Assembly (NCBI GenBank): GCA_016271365.2 | Contig: CM057459.1 | Location: 824,044,501-824,108,500 of the forward strand | Reading direction: 5' to 3' | Length of the DNA stretch: 64,000 nucleotides | Source: Neoceratodus forsteri | Taxonomy: Eukaryota; Chordata; Ceratodontiformes; Ceratodontidae | Shown here: in pieces, positions 45,926 through 57,859 of the stretch | Layout: every line of letters starts with the position of its first letter | How positions within the stretch are numbered: the first letter of the stretch is position 1 | Notes under the pieces: generated by a model | Told to the model about the DNA's origin: nothing | The model's database searches: none | What the model saw: only the letters and a program-made list of their open reading frames with translations | Position numbers and translations under genes: made by a program

Positions 45926-46785
45926 TTAGTTTTTGTTGCATTTCCCTTTGCCCTGCTTGAAAACAGGAACAACCTTTGTTACTTTCCAGATTGCAGGAAC
46001 AATTCCAGTGGTGAGGGAGAGGTTAAGAATATGGGATATTGAGAGCGCAAGCAAAGAGGCCCCAGTCTTTAGGAGTTTTGGTTCAAGGTCATCATAACCA
46101 GCACTCATATGAGGAGAAAGGCCTGTGAGAAGCTTGTAGGTTTCCCTCACTGAGATTGTTTTAAGATAGAAAGGTGGATGAGACAAATATTCTGGAGGAG
46201 ATGAATGGTTAGAGGTAGATGACTTGTCATTGTCAGTAGTAAACAGGAAGGTTAATGCCAAGAGGTCAGAGAAGTGCTTGTTAAAGGCACTGGCGATGGT
46301 AGCAGCAGCATTATTGCAATTTCTACCATAGACAATCATATCCGTAGTATCACACCGGCTATAACCCCTGAGTACAGTTTTAATAGTGCTCCAGAAGTAT
46401 TGCAGGTCCCTAGCAGAGGATAAGAAGGCATCCTTGCAGTGTTCACTCTTGGTGTTACGTATGGCTTTTCTGCAGATGTTGCAGAGCTGTCAGTATTCAT
46501 GGTAGTCATAGAATTGTTTAGAGGCTTTAAATTTACTCCAGTGCTTATCATGGACTTTCATGAGGGAGTGCAAGTCCCCATGCAACCATTTAGAGATAAT
46601 GGCTCTAACTCTCTTTCTGATGCGAGGTGCATGCTTATCCTGCAGAGAGGGGAGGATGTTTAGAAGCTTGTCAAGAGCACTTGTGATGGTCATAGCAGAC
46701 AGTACTGTGGCCCAATCTGTGGTTGCAAGATCTTGAAGAAAGAGACCAGAGTTAAAGTGGGAGTAGTCTCTCACTTGTATAATTT
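45926..46785 (-). pseudogene. LINE-C copy 2 ORF2, linker and N-terminal RT
   Basis: Linker 'RDYSHFNSGLFLQDLATTDW' and 'LQDKHAPRIRKRVRAIISKW' (46,490-46,785) is followed by early RT blocks 'MSAGYDDLEPKLLKTGASLL' and 'VPAIWKVTKVVPVFKQGKGK' (45,926-46,339). Stops at 46,336 and 45,920 break it. The open frame that runs right of 46,785 into '[13 protein letters not shown]' is microsatellite, not LINE. Confidence 0.8.
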
Positions 46786-46789
46786 TATA

Positions 46790-47297
46790 GGGCACTTTGG
46801 GAAAGAAGACTCTCCAAACGCAGTAGATGGGGGGATGGTGTGTATGTATGTATGTATGTATATATATGTATATATATACACATATACATATGTTTATACA
46901 ATGGGGGTGAGACATATTCCAGTGAGATAAAATAAGTTATTTTCACTGCAGTGAAATAAATCCTGATGACATCAGCAGAGTTAAAATAAATGCTGTTTAT
47001 TACACCCCCAGAAAACGTTTTGTAACAATGAGGGTTCCATTGTATAAATAGAATACATGCTGTGCACTAGTGTGATATGGGAAATATGTTCAGTCCAGGT
47101 ACAGTGACCTCTGAAACCTCACTCGTGGCTTTGCCACTCGTGAGTATTCAGAGGTCACTTTAGAGGAGTGAAAATATTTTCCATATCACACCCATGCCCA
47201 TCATGCATCATATATATATATATATATATATTTATATATTTATATATACCATTCCCCCATCTACTGTGTTTGGAGACCCTCCTCTCCCAAAGTGCCC
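46790..47297. mobile_element. TIR element at the palindrome centre
   Basis: Terminal inverted repeats of about 50 bases: GGGCACTTTGGGAAAGAAGA...CAGTAGATGG on the left, CCATCTACTG...TCCCAAAGTGCCC on the right. About 508 bases. The interior has a (TATG)n/(TA)n tract (46,838-46,895), a palindrome around CACTGCAGTG (46,938-46,965), a MITE (47,057-47,204) and a TA tract (47,212-47,246). No transposase; superfamily unassigned. Confidence 0.75.
47057..47204. mobile_element. Palindromic MITE, copy 3
   Basis: Left ATGCTGTGCA...TGTGATATGGGAAATAT pairs with right ATATTTTCCATATCACA...TGCCCATCAT. The inner hairpin CTCGTGGCTTTGCCACTCGT resembles the loop of copy 2. Nested inside the 46,790-47,297 TIR element. 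Confidence 0.8.
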
Positions 47298-47304
47298 ATG
47301 GTAC

Positions 47305-48470
47305 TGCTACTCTAGTTAGGGGTGAGTACCCCATTTAAGGTTAAAGTGTGAAATTTTGCAGCTTAATAACTTTGCCACCATATGACTGATTTGCCTGAAA
47401 TTTGGCACACATGGAGCAGTACCACAGATCTCTGGATCTGCCAAGTTTCGTAATGGTGGGATATATGGTTGTGGAGCTTCATAGCACCATAGAAAGTCAC
47501 ATTTATGCTTTTTTTGGCATTCTTTGCTCGTGCCTACAGGTCGCACGGTTTACACGACTGGTCCGAAACCTTCAGGGAACATGCAGCTGTGGTCCCTGAT
47601 GTGCTTTTCAATGATGTTGTGAAAAAATATTAAACAGTTCAAAAGTTATTCAAAAAACAATTTTCTCATTATAGTCAATGGGAAAAGTTAACAAAAAGTT
47701 TGACAGTGTCGCAAATGCAGTTTTTAGTGTCACAAATGACCCCTGTAGTGTCACAAATCCACCATCTTGTTTTCAGTTGGTGGGCACAGAAATGCTTGGC
47801 ATTTAAATTTGGGACCATCTAGGGACACAATTCTTGCTGTGTTCACCTAGTCTAGTCCTGAGGATGTTAGCCGTGTCTTTTTGGGGGGGTTAAACACCCC
47901 AGAAATATGTTTTTAAATTTTTGTAAAAAGTAGTGTAGCAAAATACTGTTGCATTTCCAACACTTTCGTGCTTTTATTTGCAAAAGTGTCATAATTTGTG
48001 ACACTACTTTGGAACACTATGCCCAAAATAGTAGGAAATCTTTGCCAGCCTTCTGCAAAAGAACGGTTTGGTCTTTGGGGCTGATACTTGGAGGGAAAAA
48101 AGCCAAGATCCCTCAGCTGTGTCTTTTGGTAATTTGGTGACAAAATATTAGAGGCCTGCAAATTTACAGTACTCTGAATTTGACAATTTTTCCCATAGGC
48201 TAACATTATGGCATCCGCCACGCCTTCTGGGGCCCGTATCTTGAAAACGCTTCGAGATACAGACTTTTCATTAGAAAAATGCTTATCCCACACTAGAGGG
48301 CTAAGTGCAAAACTAGCCAGGAAAGTCATAAGTAATATGAGATTTTAATTTTTTTTCTACCTCATCCGGTTCCTAAGATAAAAGCGATTTAGTATTCCAA
48401 GTGTTCATTTTCTTCTCCAAGGGACATTATTATGCATACATTCTTTGTATTCACTGTGCTTCTGAATGCA
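47305..48470 (+). repeat. Module A, right arm of the 10-kb palindrome
   Basis: Starts TAGTTAGGGGTGAGTACCCC and carries the same ordered words as the 15,555 copy (ACAGGTCGCA at about 47,537, CATGCAGCTG, GTCGCAAATGCAGTTTTTAG, GCATACATTCTTTG near 48,435). Long open frames on the minus strand are shared in parts with the other copies but have stops in different places, arguing against coding. Confidence 0.8.
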
Positions 48471-48479
48471 CCTTTTTGG

Positions 48480-49400
48480 GAAAAAAGTTTGTGCATTTGT
48501 GTTACTGTTACAGTCAGCATTTCCGCTTGCATTTCCATTATCGTTTGCATTAGCGTTTCCGTCTACATCACCGTGTGCATTATCCTTTGCATCTGCATTT
48601 GCATTACTGTTACCATTTGTGTTTCTATTACTGTTGTTTTTGTGTTTCCTTTTGCGTCATAGTGTGCATTACTATTTGTGTATGCACTTCTGTTTGCATT
48701 TCAGTTTCCTTTGGCATCATCGTTGGTGTTACAGTAAGCATTTGCATTTCCAGTTGCATTACTGTGACTGTTACAGTGACCATGCTTGTTACCAATTGCG
48801 TTTGCATACTCACTTGCATTTGCATTTACATTTGCATTTGTGTTTCCTTTGGCGTCATCATTAGTGTTATCATAAGCATTTGCATTTCCAGTTCCATTGC
48901 CTTGACTGTGCGCATTACCATTTGTGTTCGTGTACACATTTGCATTTGCCTTTGTGTTCCCTTTGGCATCATCATTGGTGTTACCATAGCCATTTGCATT
49001 TCCAATTGCATTACTGTTACTGTTTGCGTGTTCATCACTGTTTGCATTTGCATTTCTGTTGGCCTTAGCATTTGTGTTTTTGGTATCATTTCCATTGTCA
49101 ATTGCATTACTGTTTCCTTCTGCATCGCCGTTGCCGTTACAGTCTACATTTCTGTTTGCATTTCTGTTATCATTTGCATTTTCGTTACCATTTGCGTTTC
49201 TGTTCTTGAGTGTTTATGCTACTACTTATGCTACTACTTCTGTTTTCATTAATGTTAGCATTTCTTACCATTTCATGCGTTATCGTTTACATTTGCGTCA
49301 CGATGTGAGTTTCCATTTGTGCTTGCTTTTGCATTACAGTTAGCATTACTATTTCATTTTAACTCACTTTTTCCATCACTGTTTGCTCTAACATTACCAT
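48480..49400. repeat. Hexanucleotide-periodic array 3
   Basis: Same hexamer vocabulary as array 1. The higher-order phrase TTGGCRTCATC recurs at 48,715, 48,853 and 48,967, spacings of 138 and 114, both multiples of 6. A 225-codon open stretch on the plus strand (48,575-49,252) is the Cys/Ile/Val phase of the repeat. The Asn-X phase on the minus strand is shifted by one base just before the expected tail. Confidence 0.9.
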
Positions 49401-50215
49401 TTGTGTTTTTGCGTTGTGTAGTGTACTGCACTGTCTTCCACGACATATAGCACAGCCAGTCTGTGGTAAATTGGTCTGAAACTTGGCAGGTAGAAAGAAC
49501 TTTGTTCAAGGAACATGCCATTTATTGTTTGGTGAAGAATGCTGTTCCTTTCCAGAGTTATGGCCATTTGAAGTTGCCCCGCTTCAAAGTGTGCCATTTT
49601 AGTGCATTTTCGTCCGTGATTTCCTCCATTTTGTATTGCAAGACTTCTTAAAGGTACAGAAATATAAAAAATGAATATCTCTGGAATGGTTTTGTCTTTT
49701 CACATGAAATTTGGAGGGTGTTGTGTGGATGTCTTGGAGATGTGAATTATGCTGTTTACATTTTTTTAAAATAATTCACTGTGGAGATACTTCGTGACGC
49801 AGTTAACATTTTTTGCATAGCATTCTGCATGGTGCTACTGCCTTTAAATTTGTTGTGTAGGTAGCCCTAATGGCTTGGAGGTGCTTTGCAGTGGCTTCAT
49901 GTGTAGAACATTAACAGGTGAGGAATTATGCTAGTCCTATGAATGAAAATTTGGTCCATTATATTTTAATAACTTCTGAACCATGTGTACGATTTGCCTG
50001 GCATTTGGAATGTGCAAAGATGAATAATTCATCTTTCAGTGTGCCAATTTTCTGGTCACTGGCACTTATGGTTGCTGAATTGTGTATGTTATGTTGTTTG
50101 TGCATGGCACTGTGAGATCGTTGAACAGACATACACACAATTCTGGACACACGGTGTGCCATGGTACATGTCTTCATTTACCAATTTTCATTTCACTCAG
50201 TCATGCAGTTGTTAC
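49401..50215. repeat. Module E of the foldback family
   Basis: Non-coding module present in this right arm and, inverted, at 35,400-35,680, but absent from the left arm of this palindrome and from U1. Contains AATATCTCTGGAATGG, GAAATTTGGAGGGTGTTGTG and AATAACTTCTGAACCATGTG (49,967), variants of the motif that recurs in module A. Confidence 0.65.
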
Positions 50216-50310
50216 ACAGCACGGTGACAAAAAATCACATGGTGGCAATGTTTCCACCGCCACATTCCATTCACTATTTATAGTGCACATTCTCAAAAAG
50301 AATGGGAATT

Positions 50311-51526
50311 CATGGCAAAAAACTCTGTTTTTTGCATCAGTTAGGGTTGTTCCACAGTGACAAAAGTGAGGAAATTCGGTGTTAGTGTTGAAAACCCTAA
50401 CTGCGCATTCCCTCCACCACCACACACACATACATGCAAATAGGGGAAGGACCAAGGCAACACAACCCATCACACACAACCAGCAGCAGGTAACAATAAT
50501 AACATACAACTATCTAAAGCGAAAAACCACACACCCATGCTCCCATCGGGCTGTGGCATGGGGATGTCATTGCTAACTCTAAACCTGAACATTCCATGCA
50601 CTGCAAAACACATATCACAATGGACAACTGGGCATGTTGGACCACATGCTGCCACCAACACATAACACAGAGTACACATATGGTATTTTGCAATTTGCTT
50701 GATCCAAAAGAGGATTTTGCACATTCCCTGAAATACTTTGAAAATGTGATAGTGTTGTACTATGCATTTGAGAACTTTTGCGTTTGTGACAGTATTTTGT
50801 GACAGTATTTTGCATGCTTTTGCAAATGCAACACTGTCATGTCTTCCATTTGTGACACTTTTGTGTTTGAGACAGTATTTTGCAACACTACTATATATGC
50901 TTCCGCAAATGAGACACTTTCGTATCTTCTGTTTGCAACACTTTCATGTATGAGAAAGTATTTTGTGAAAGTATACTCCTAATGACTGCACATCTTTGCC
51001 ATCATCCTGCAAGCAAATGGTTGGGTCCTTTGGGCTGAAATTTGCAGGGTGGCAAGACCTGTCTCACAGATGTGCCTTTTCCTGCTTTTGTGCTAAAATA
51101 CTTAAGGATGACAAAGTTACACTGTTCCAAAATTGATCAATTTGCCATAGGCTAACATTGTGGCACCCATGATGCCTTTCACCTCCCATATGTTGAAAAC
51201 GAAGTGAAGTGCACCATTTTCAGTACTGCCAGCTTGGTTCACCTTCATGTGAACTAATCTCGTAGAACAGCTTAGTAAATAATGTATGATATCTGAAGTT
51301 GTATTTCTCCACTTCCTACCATAACACAGGTATACCCCTCCTGCAGGATGTGTGTGATTGGTTGTGTTGCCTTGGTCCTTCCCCTACTTGCATGTATGTG
51401 TGTGTGGTGGTGGTGGGGGTGGGGGGATGTGCAGTTACGGTTTTCAACCCTAATACCAAATTTCCACACTTTTATCACTGTGAAACAACCCTAACTGATG
51501 CATTAAATGGATTTTTTCGCCATGAA
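50311..51526. mobile_element. Foldback module D, right end of the 10-kb palindrome
   Basis: About 1.2 kb. Reverse complement of 41,280-42,345 in order and content. Its own ends are inverted: AAAAACTCTG...GCATCAGTTAGGGTTGTTCC at left and GAAACAACCCTAACTGATGC...TTCGCCATGAA at right. The interior repeats words such as TTTTGTGACAGTATTTTGC and GCAACACT(T/A) many times. Confidence 0.8.
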
Positions 51527-51537
51527 TATATATATAT

Positions 51538-51572
<35 letters not shown>
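51527..51572. repeat. (TA)n(GA)n tract at the right edge of the palindrome
   Basis: Seven TA units followed by about 15 GA-type units. It abuts the foldback end directly. Confidence 0.95.
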
Positions 51573-51589
51573 AAGACAAAGAATGAACA

Positions 51590-51928
51590 AGTTAGACTGT
51601 GGGAAAATATTAAGAAGGGCTGGCAAATCAAGAACACAGGGGCACAAGTGGAGGCTGGCATGGGGTGATTTAGGAGGGATGTGAGGAAATTTTATTTTAT
51701 GGACAGACTAGTTGAGCTGTGTAGCAGCCTACTAGCAAAAATGGTGGGTGCAATGGTTTCAAACATGGTTTGAACCAAGTAAAAGTCTGATTAGCATCAC
51801 AAGGGGAAAGCAATAAGGTACAGTATGGGAATGGGGGATGAGAGCAATTACCCTGAGTAGACATAGGGCGGGCTGGATGGACCACTTTTCTTTTTCTGCC
51901 AGTATTTTCTATATTTCTGTGACAGTGT
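51590..51928 (+). mobile_element. CR1 LINE 3' fragment
   Basis: Plus-strand remains of the CR1 ORF2 C-terminus ('FRRDVRKFYFMDRLVEL' in one frame) followed by the 3' UTR phrase GGGCTGGATGGACCACTTTT and CTGCCAGTATTTTCTATATT. The latter is the complement-orientation equivalent of the 3' end of the CR1 at 6,083. About 340 bases, 5' truncated. Confidence 0.75.
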
Positions 51929-52789
51929 GTGTGGCAGCCCTTTTGACCTGGAGAAAGGATGGACTAGAATAAAATTGCTGAAGTAGTAGCATGTCATGTA
52001 TCACAAATGTAGAGGGTACACATACTGTAAAGAAATACATTTAGAACTGGAAAGTCTTAAGGTAAGGACTCTTTTGCAACATGTAATAATAAACTTTAGG
52101 GCAGAGCAAAATATTCAAATTCCAGCTGAAGAGAATCACATGGAATTACTGACAGTTTCTAACTAATTCTGCCTGAAATCTATTAGGAGCAGAATGCTAG
52201 AAATCTGTGCCCGAAATGCAATTCTCCATTCTGTGTACAGTAATCATAATTTCTACCTAACAGCAAAACACCATTCCACTGAGTGTTATGTGCAAATTTT
52301 AGGAAGTGTCGGTGGAATGGCTGAACACCATTCCTCAGAAAGCATTCCAGAACCAAATAATGTTCATTACTTTGATGTACATTAGCTCACTGCAGACCTT
52401 GTGGGCATTTGTGAGAGGAGAATCTGCTCTCTGGAGTTTATCATTTGTGTCCTACAGTAACTACAATAGTTCCGAAAATGGTTAAACTTATTTCTTTCAA
52501 TTAAGTTGTACTACAGAATTGTAGTACAAGTGAGGGAGCATTGCAGGTGTGGGTAGCTAAGAGTGTTTTGTATATTTATGCGTAGTAAGCTGCAGCTGTA
52601 TGGAGGTTCATTCACCTGGTAAAGGTGATTGTGGTACCATACCTCTATGGCACTCCCAAATACTTACATAATGGGTTATGTTCACCTGACAGAATGTCGA
52701 TGCACATGTGACTTCAAAGTGAAATCCAATACAACCTAGTCTTTTTCCCCTGTCAGATACCTACTGGATTTCATACTGGAATATAGGAA
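51929..52789. other. Intergenic stretch, nothing recognised
   Basis: Ordinary sequence composition between two CR1 copies in opposite orientation. Open frames are under 70 codons. No repeat array or RNA gene seen. Confidence 0.4.
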
Positions 52790-53023
52790 AATCAAGAAGG
52801 TAGAGCCCATATAAGCTTTCCCCACAATTCAATGGCGGTAACCTAAGTTACCAACTTCATTTATATTCCTATCTATTCTGATCTTAAAAACCTCAATATT
52901 CTCTGCATCTATTATATCCTGTGATAATCTATTCCACATTCTAATTGCTCTATTCTTAAACCCATTTCTTCTTATATCTGTCCTACATACTGTTTCCTTT
53001 AACTGCTTATTATGCCCTCTTAA

Positions 53024-53515
53024 CTAATATTTTTGATGCTTAAATTCCATCTCCAACTTTTTCCTCATACTCTTGTCCTTTAAGATTTTAAATAAAAGCA
53101 GCATATCCCCCCTCTCTCTCCTATTCTTCAGAGTCCACAAACCCAATGTTCCTAATGTCCCCTCATAATCTAACCCTTCAGAACTTGAAATCATCCTTGT
53201 GTATGTCCTCTGTGGCCTCTCCACCATTTTGACATCCTTAACTAAATAAGGACTCCATACCGCTGAACAGTAATCAAATAGGGGCCTCCCCTGGGTCATA
53301 TACAATGGCATCAGAACCTCCTTACTTCTAGAGTGGAAACCTTGTCTAATACTATTTACCAAAAACATAGCCTTGTTTGATATGTTTCTGCACTGTAACT
53401 CATTGTTCAAATCTCCTTGGATATAGATTCCTAGGTCCCTTTCACATTTTGATACTTTTAGTTTTACGCTCCTCATATAATAATTTTGGTGAACATTTTT
53501 CTTTCCTATGTGCAT
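53024..53515 (-). pseudogene. CR1-b ORF2 C-terminal region
   Basis: 163 codons: 'MHIGKKN', 'KVSKCERDLGIYIQGDLNNE', 'PLFDYCSAVWSPYLVKDVKM', 'RTYTRMISSSEGLDYEGTLG'. A stop at 53,024 interrupts the frame, but the same protein continues to about 52,837 with 'FKNRAIRMWNRLSQDIIDAE', the CR1 'WN-L' terminus. One nonsense change therefore separates the last 60 or so codons. Confidence 0.85.
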
Positions 53516-53530
53516 TATAATGCATTTCTC

Positions 53531-54443
53531 CTAGTTAAAATGCATTCCATTCACATCTGCCCATTCCAAAATTTGTATTATATCACTTCCAAATGTCAAC
53601 CTTTCATCAAAAGAATCTACTACTCCTCCAATTTTTACGTCTTCTGCAAATTTCACCAACTTATTCCCACTTCCTATATCCAAATCATTAATAAATAAAC
53701 CAAATAATAACAGTCCCAGTACCGACCCCTGTGAAACACCACTCCCCACCCCTTGAGGTTTGGATAACACACCCCTAATCCTTACCTGCTGCTTTCTGTT
53801 TGTCAACCACTGTTTTACCTAATTAACAATACTAGGATCTATCTCCATTTTAATCATTTTCTCAATGATCTTGTTATGGGGTACAGTGTCAAAAGCTCAA
53901 CTAAAGTCCAGTAACACCACATCCACACTTTTTTTCTTCATCTACCCATTTATGTATATGTTCATAAAAAATAGTGAGATTTGTCTCACATGACCTGCCT
54001 GCGACAAATCCATGCTGAAACTAATCCATTTTTCCCTTTTTAACCATACTGTCCTTTATTTCCTCACTAATAATACCCTCAATTATCTTCCCCACCACTG
54101 ATATCAGACTCACAGGTCTGTAATTTACTGCCTGATCTCTTTTTCCCTTCTTGTAAATTAGCACCACATATGCCCTTCTCCACTCTTCCGGCACCACACC
54201 TTCACCCGGTGACCTTTGTCCCAGCACGGTTATGACAGTTACCAGCTCATGCATCAACTCTTTTAACATATACGGGTGTATGTCATCTGGACCTGCCACT
54301 TTATCCCCTTTTAACCCTTGAATTTTTTTCATCACTTTTTCTTTTGTTATTATTTCTTTTGGATCGAGATTTCTACCTTTTTTCACCCTAATTTCCAATC
54401 CAGTGCTCTGCACCTTATATACAGAACTAAAACATTTGGCCAA
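53531..54443 (-). pseudogene. CR1-b ORF2 reverse transcriptase
   Basis: 54,021-54,443 has 'LKGDKVAGPDDIHPYMLKEL', 'VPEEWRRAYVVLIYKKG' and 'NYRPVSLISVVGKIIE'. 53,531-53,806 has 'GVSQGSVLGLLLFGLFINDL' and the catalytic box as 'FAEDV', so the first catalytic Asp is Glu. The middle (53,807-54,020) still encodes RT in shifted frames with stops. The polymerase would be inactive. Confidence 0.9.
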
Positions 54444-54842
54444 TTAATTTGCCATCTCCAGTGTTTCTGACACTACCTGCCTTTAATAATGGGCATACCA
54501 TATTACTTCTTCCCCTCTGTCTATTCATATAGCCATAAAAGCTTGTTTTGTTCTTATTTATTGCCAGTCTCATTTCAAGCTGCTTTTTTGATTTGTTTAT
54601 TTCATTTTTCAGCTTCCTTAATATTTTTCTATACCTACCTTGTTTATCGGTGTCTCATCCTTTTTCATCTCCTGAAGGAGACCTTCTTTTTCCTACACAG
54701 TTTAATTATATATTTTGTTAACCGTGTTTTTTTCTTTATTATAAACTCTTTTTTGTGGAATAGACTTTTCCTTGATCTCGTTTAATTTTTCCAGGAATAA
54801 TTCCCATGCTTTCTCAATATAATTTCTTTCTACCATATATTC

Positions 54843-55624
54843 CTAATCAATATTCATTACTGTCTCTCTCATTTCCCTATAATCCCCCTTTTTATATAAG
54901 TACTGAATGGTATTTCCCTTAACCAATTCCATTTCCCAATCTAATTTAAAACATACAGACTCATGATCACTCATCCCTACCTTTGGCTGAATAGCTACTT
55001 GTTTAACAATATCACATCTGTTTGTGAGAATGACATCCAATATATTTTCACCCCAGTTGCTTCCTATATACACTGCTGAATACCTACTGCCATCAACCCT
55101 TCATGGAATCTACTTGAAATGCTATTACCTTTCTGATATTCATCCCATTTAATTTCTGGCATATTTAAATCTCCTATCATAACCACATCTGTATCTTCTG
55201 CCAGCCCAACCATATACTCCAGGAAGGCTTCTGTCTCTAATGTATCTGTATCTGGTGCTCTATAAAACACTGATAACATAATTGTTTCCCCCATTACTCC
55301 GAACAGTTCAATTGTTATTATTTCAGCTTTTCCCAACTCCACTAGGTCCTCTATTCTCCTACTCTTCAGATCTTCATGAACAAAAAGAGCAACTCCTCCC
55401 CCTCTTCTTTCCCTTCTATTTTTGCTAATCACCTTATACCCAGGTATGTTCTGAGACCAACCATTTTCATTCTTCCACCAAGTTTCTACAACACCTACCA
55501 CATCCAACTCACTCTCTTTAACTATAATATCCAGTTCTGATCTCCATGCCTCATTTAAACTCCTTGCATTAAAGAACATTCCCCTCAAGGACTTCACCCT
55601 TCTGACTTTATTTCTGTTTACCAC
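54843..55624 (-). pseudogene. CR1-b ORF2 AP-type endonuclease
   Basis: A 186-codon stretch opens with 'KSLRGMFFNARSLNEAWRSE' (N-A-R-S block), then 'VGVVETWWKNENGW' (metal-binding Glu), 'RRGGGVALFVHED', 'LSVFYRAPDTD' and 'MIGDLNMPEIKWDEY' (GDLN). After a frameshift at about 55,068, 54,843-55,073 has 'NILDVILTNRCDI' and 'MSDHESVCFKLDW' (SDH). All the catalytic motifs I can identify are present, which is unusual here; only frame breaks disable it. A stop after 'NID' at 54,843 precedes the linker to RT. Confidence 0.9.
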
Positions 55625-55662
55625 TTTTATCCTTCTTTGTCCTTTGTTTTTCCCCCTGCCAT

Positions 55663-56170
55663 TTAGTTAAAACTAATTTTGATTTCATTTTTCAACCTCA
55701 TTCCCAATACCCTGCTACCATTAAAATTTAATAGGAATCCATCCTCACAAAACAGATCATTCCTGTTATTAAATGTATTCCAATTCCTAATGAATCTATA
55801 ACCACTTAAATCAGCCCATTTCAGCAGCCATTCATTTGTCAAGGCTATTCTTTTTTGTTTATAAACTGTTGCCCTAGGCTCAGGTAATATTTCTGAGATC
55901 AAAATCTCACTCCCTTTTTCCATCTAATTTTTCAACTAGCTTGTTATAATCTTTCAGTATTTTTGGCAAGGTCTTTTTTGCTATATCATTAATGCCAATG
56001 TGAATTACAGCAATAGGATTTTCCCCAGCTGCTTTAAAATTATTATCTACCATGTCATACAAATCCAATGTCCCTGCACCAGAAAAACTACTCACCATCC
56101 TATTCTTTTTATCATTCCTACAAATATACTGATTTGTATATTTTATGATTGAGTCTCCCATAACCACCAC
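55663..56170 (-). pseudogene. CR1-b ORF1 C-terminal esterase (SGNH-type)
   Basis: Two frames. 55,907-56,170 begins 'MVVMGDSIIKYTNQYIC' (GDS nucleophile block) and has 'AVIHIGINDIAKK' (G-x-N-D block). 55,663-55,923 has 'ALTNEWLLKWADLSGYRFI' and 'EDGFLLNFNGSRVLGMRL', where the family normally has D-G-x-H-L: the catalytic His position is not His. A single frameshift near 55,910-55,920 joins the pieces. CR1 ORF1 proteins of several vertebrates carry such an esterase; its role in transposition is not settled. Confidence 0.85.
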
Positions 56171-56269
56171 CTGTCTCTCTGCTGGCTCCCCTATTTCCTC
56201 ATACGTTTCTTCACTCTCTCTTCTCCCTCACCATTTCTTTAAATATCCTCCCCCAAAGTCTCATACCTA

Positions 56270-57859
<1,590 letters not shown>

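Larger units (their letters stand above)
44207..46785 (-). mobile_element. 5'-truncated L2-like LINE (LINE-C, copy 2)
   Basis: Minus-strand element with 3' end at 44,207 ((TTTA)n then GTTTTGTTTACCGGGTAAGC) and 5' truncation in the EN-RT linker at about 46,785, where a TIR element begins. It is the longer of two LINE-C copies. It sits at the centre of the 10-kb palindrome, immediately after module A, so it inserted into the spacer. Confidence 0.85.
41277..51529. mobile_element. About 10-kb palindrome of the foldback family (copy U3)
   Basis: Left arm order from the outside is D (41,280-42,345), C (42,346-42,470), array (42,475-43,050), A (43,081-44,200). The right arm reads outward as A (47,305-48,470), array (48,480-49,400), E (49,400-50,215), C (50,216-50,310), D (50,311-51,526). 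Matching modules are in opposite orientation. The outer ends are TTTTCATGGCCAAAAACTCT and its near-complement GGATTTTTTCGCCATGAA, each beside (TA)n. The centre holds a LINE and a TIR element. E is missing from the left arm. No transposase was found. Confidence 0.75.

Noticed and set aside
48575..49252. 225-codon Cys/Ile/Val-rich frame that looks like a membrane protein
   Set aside because: It is the opposite-strand phase of the same hexamer array and its ends do not match those of the other copies.
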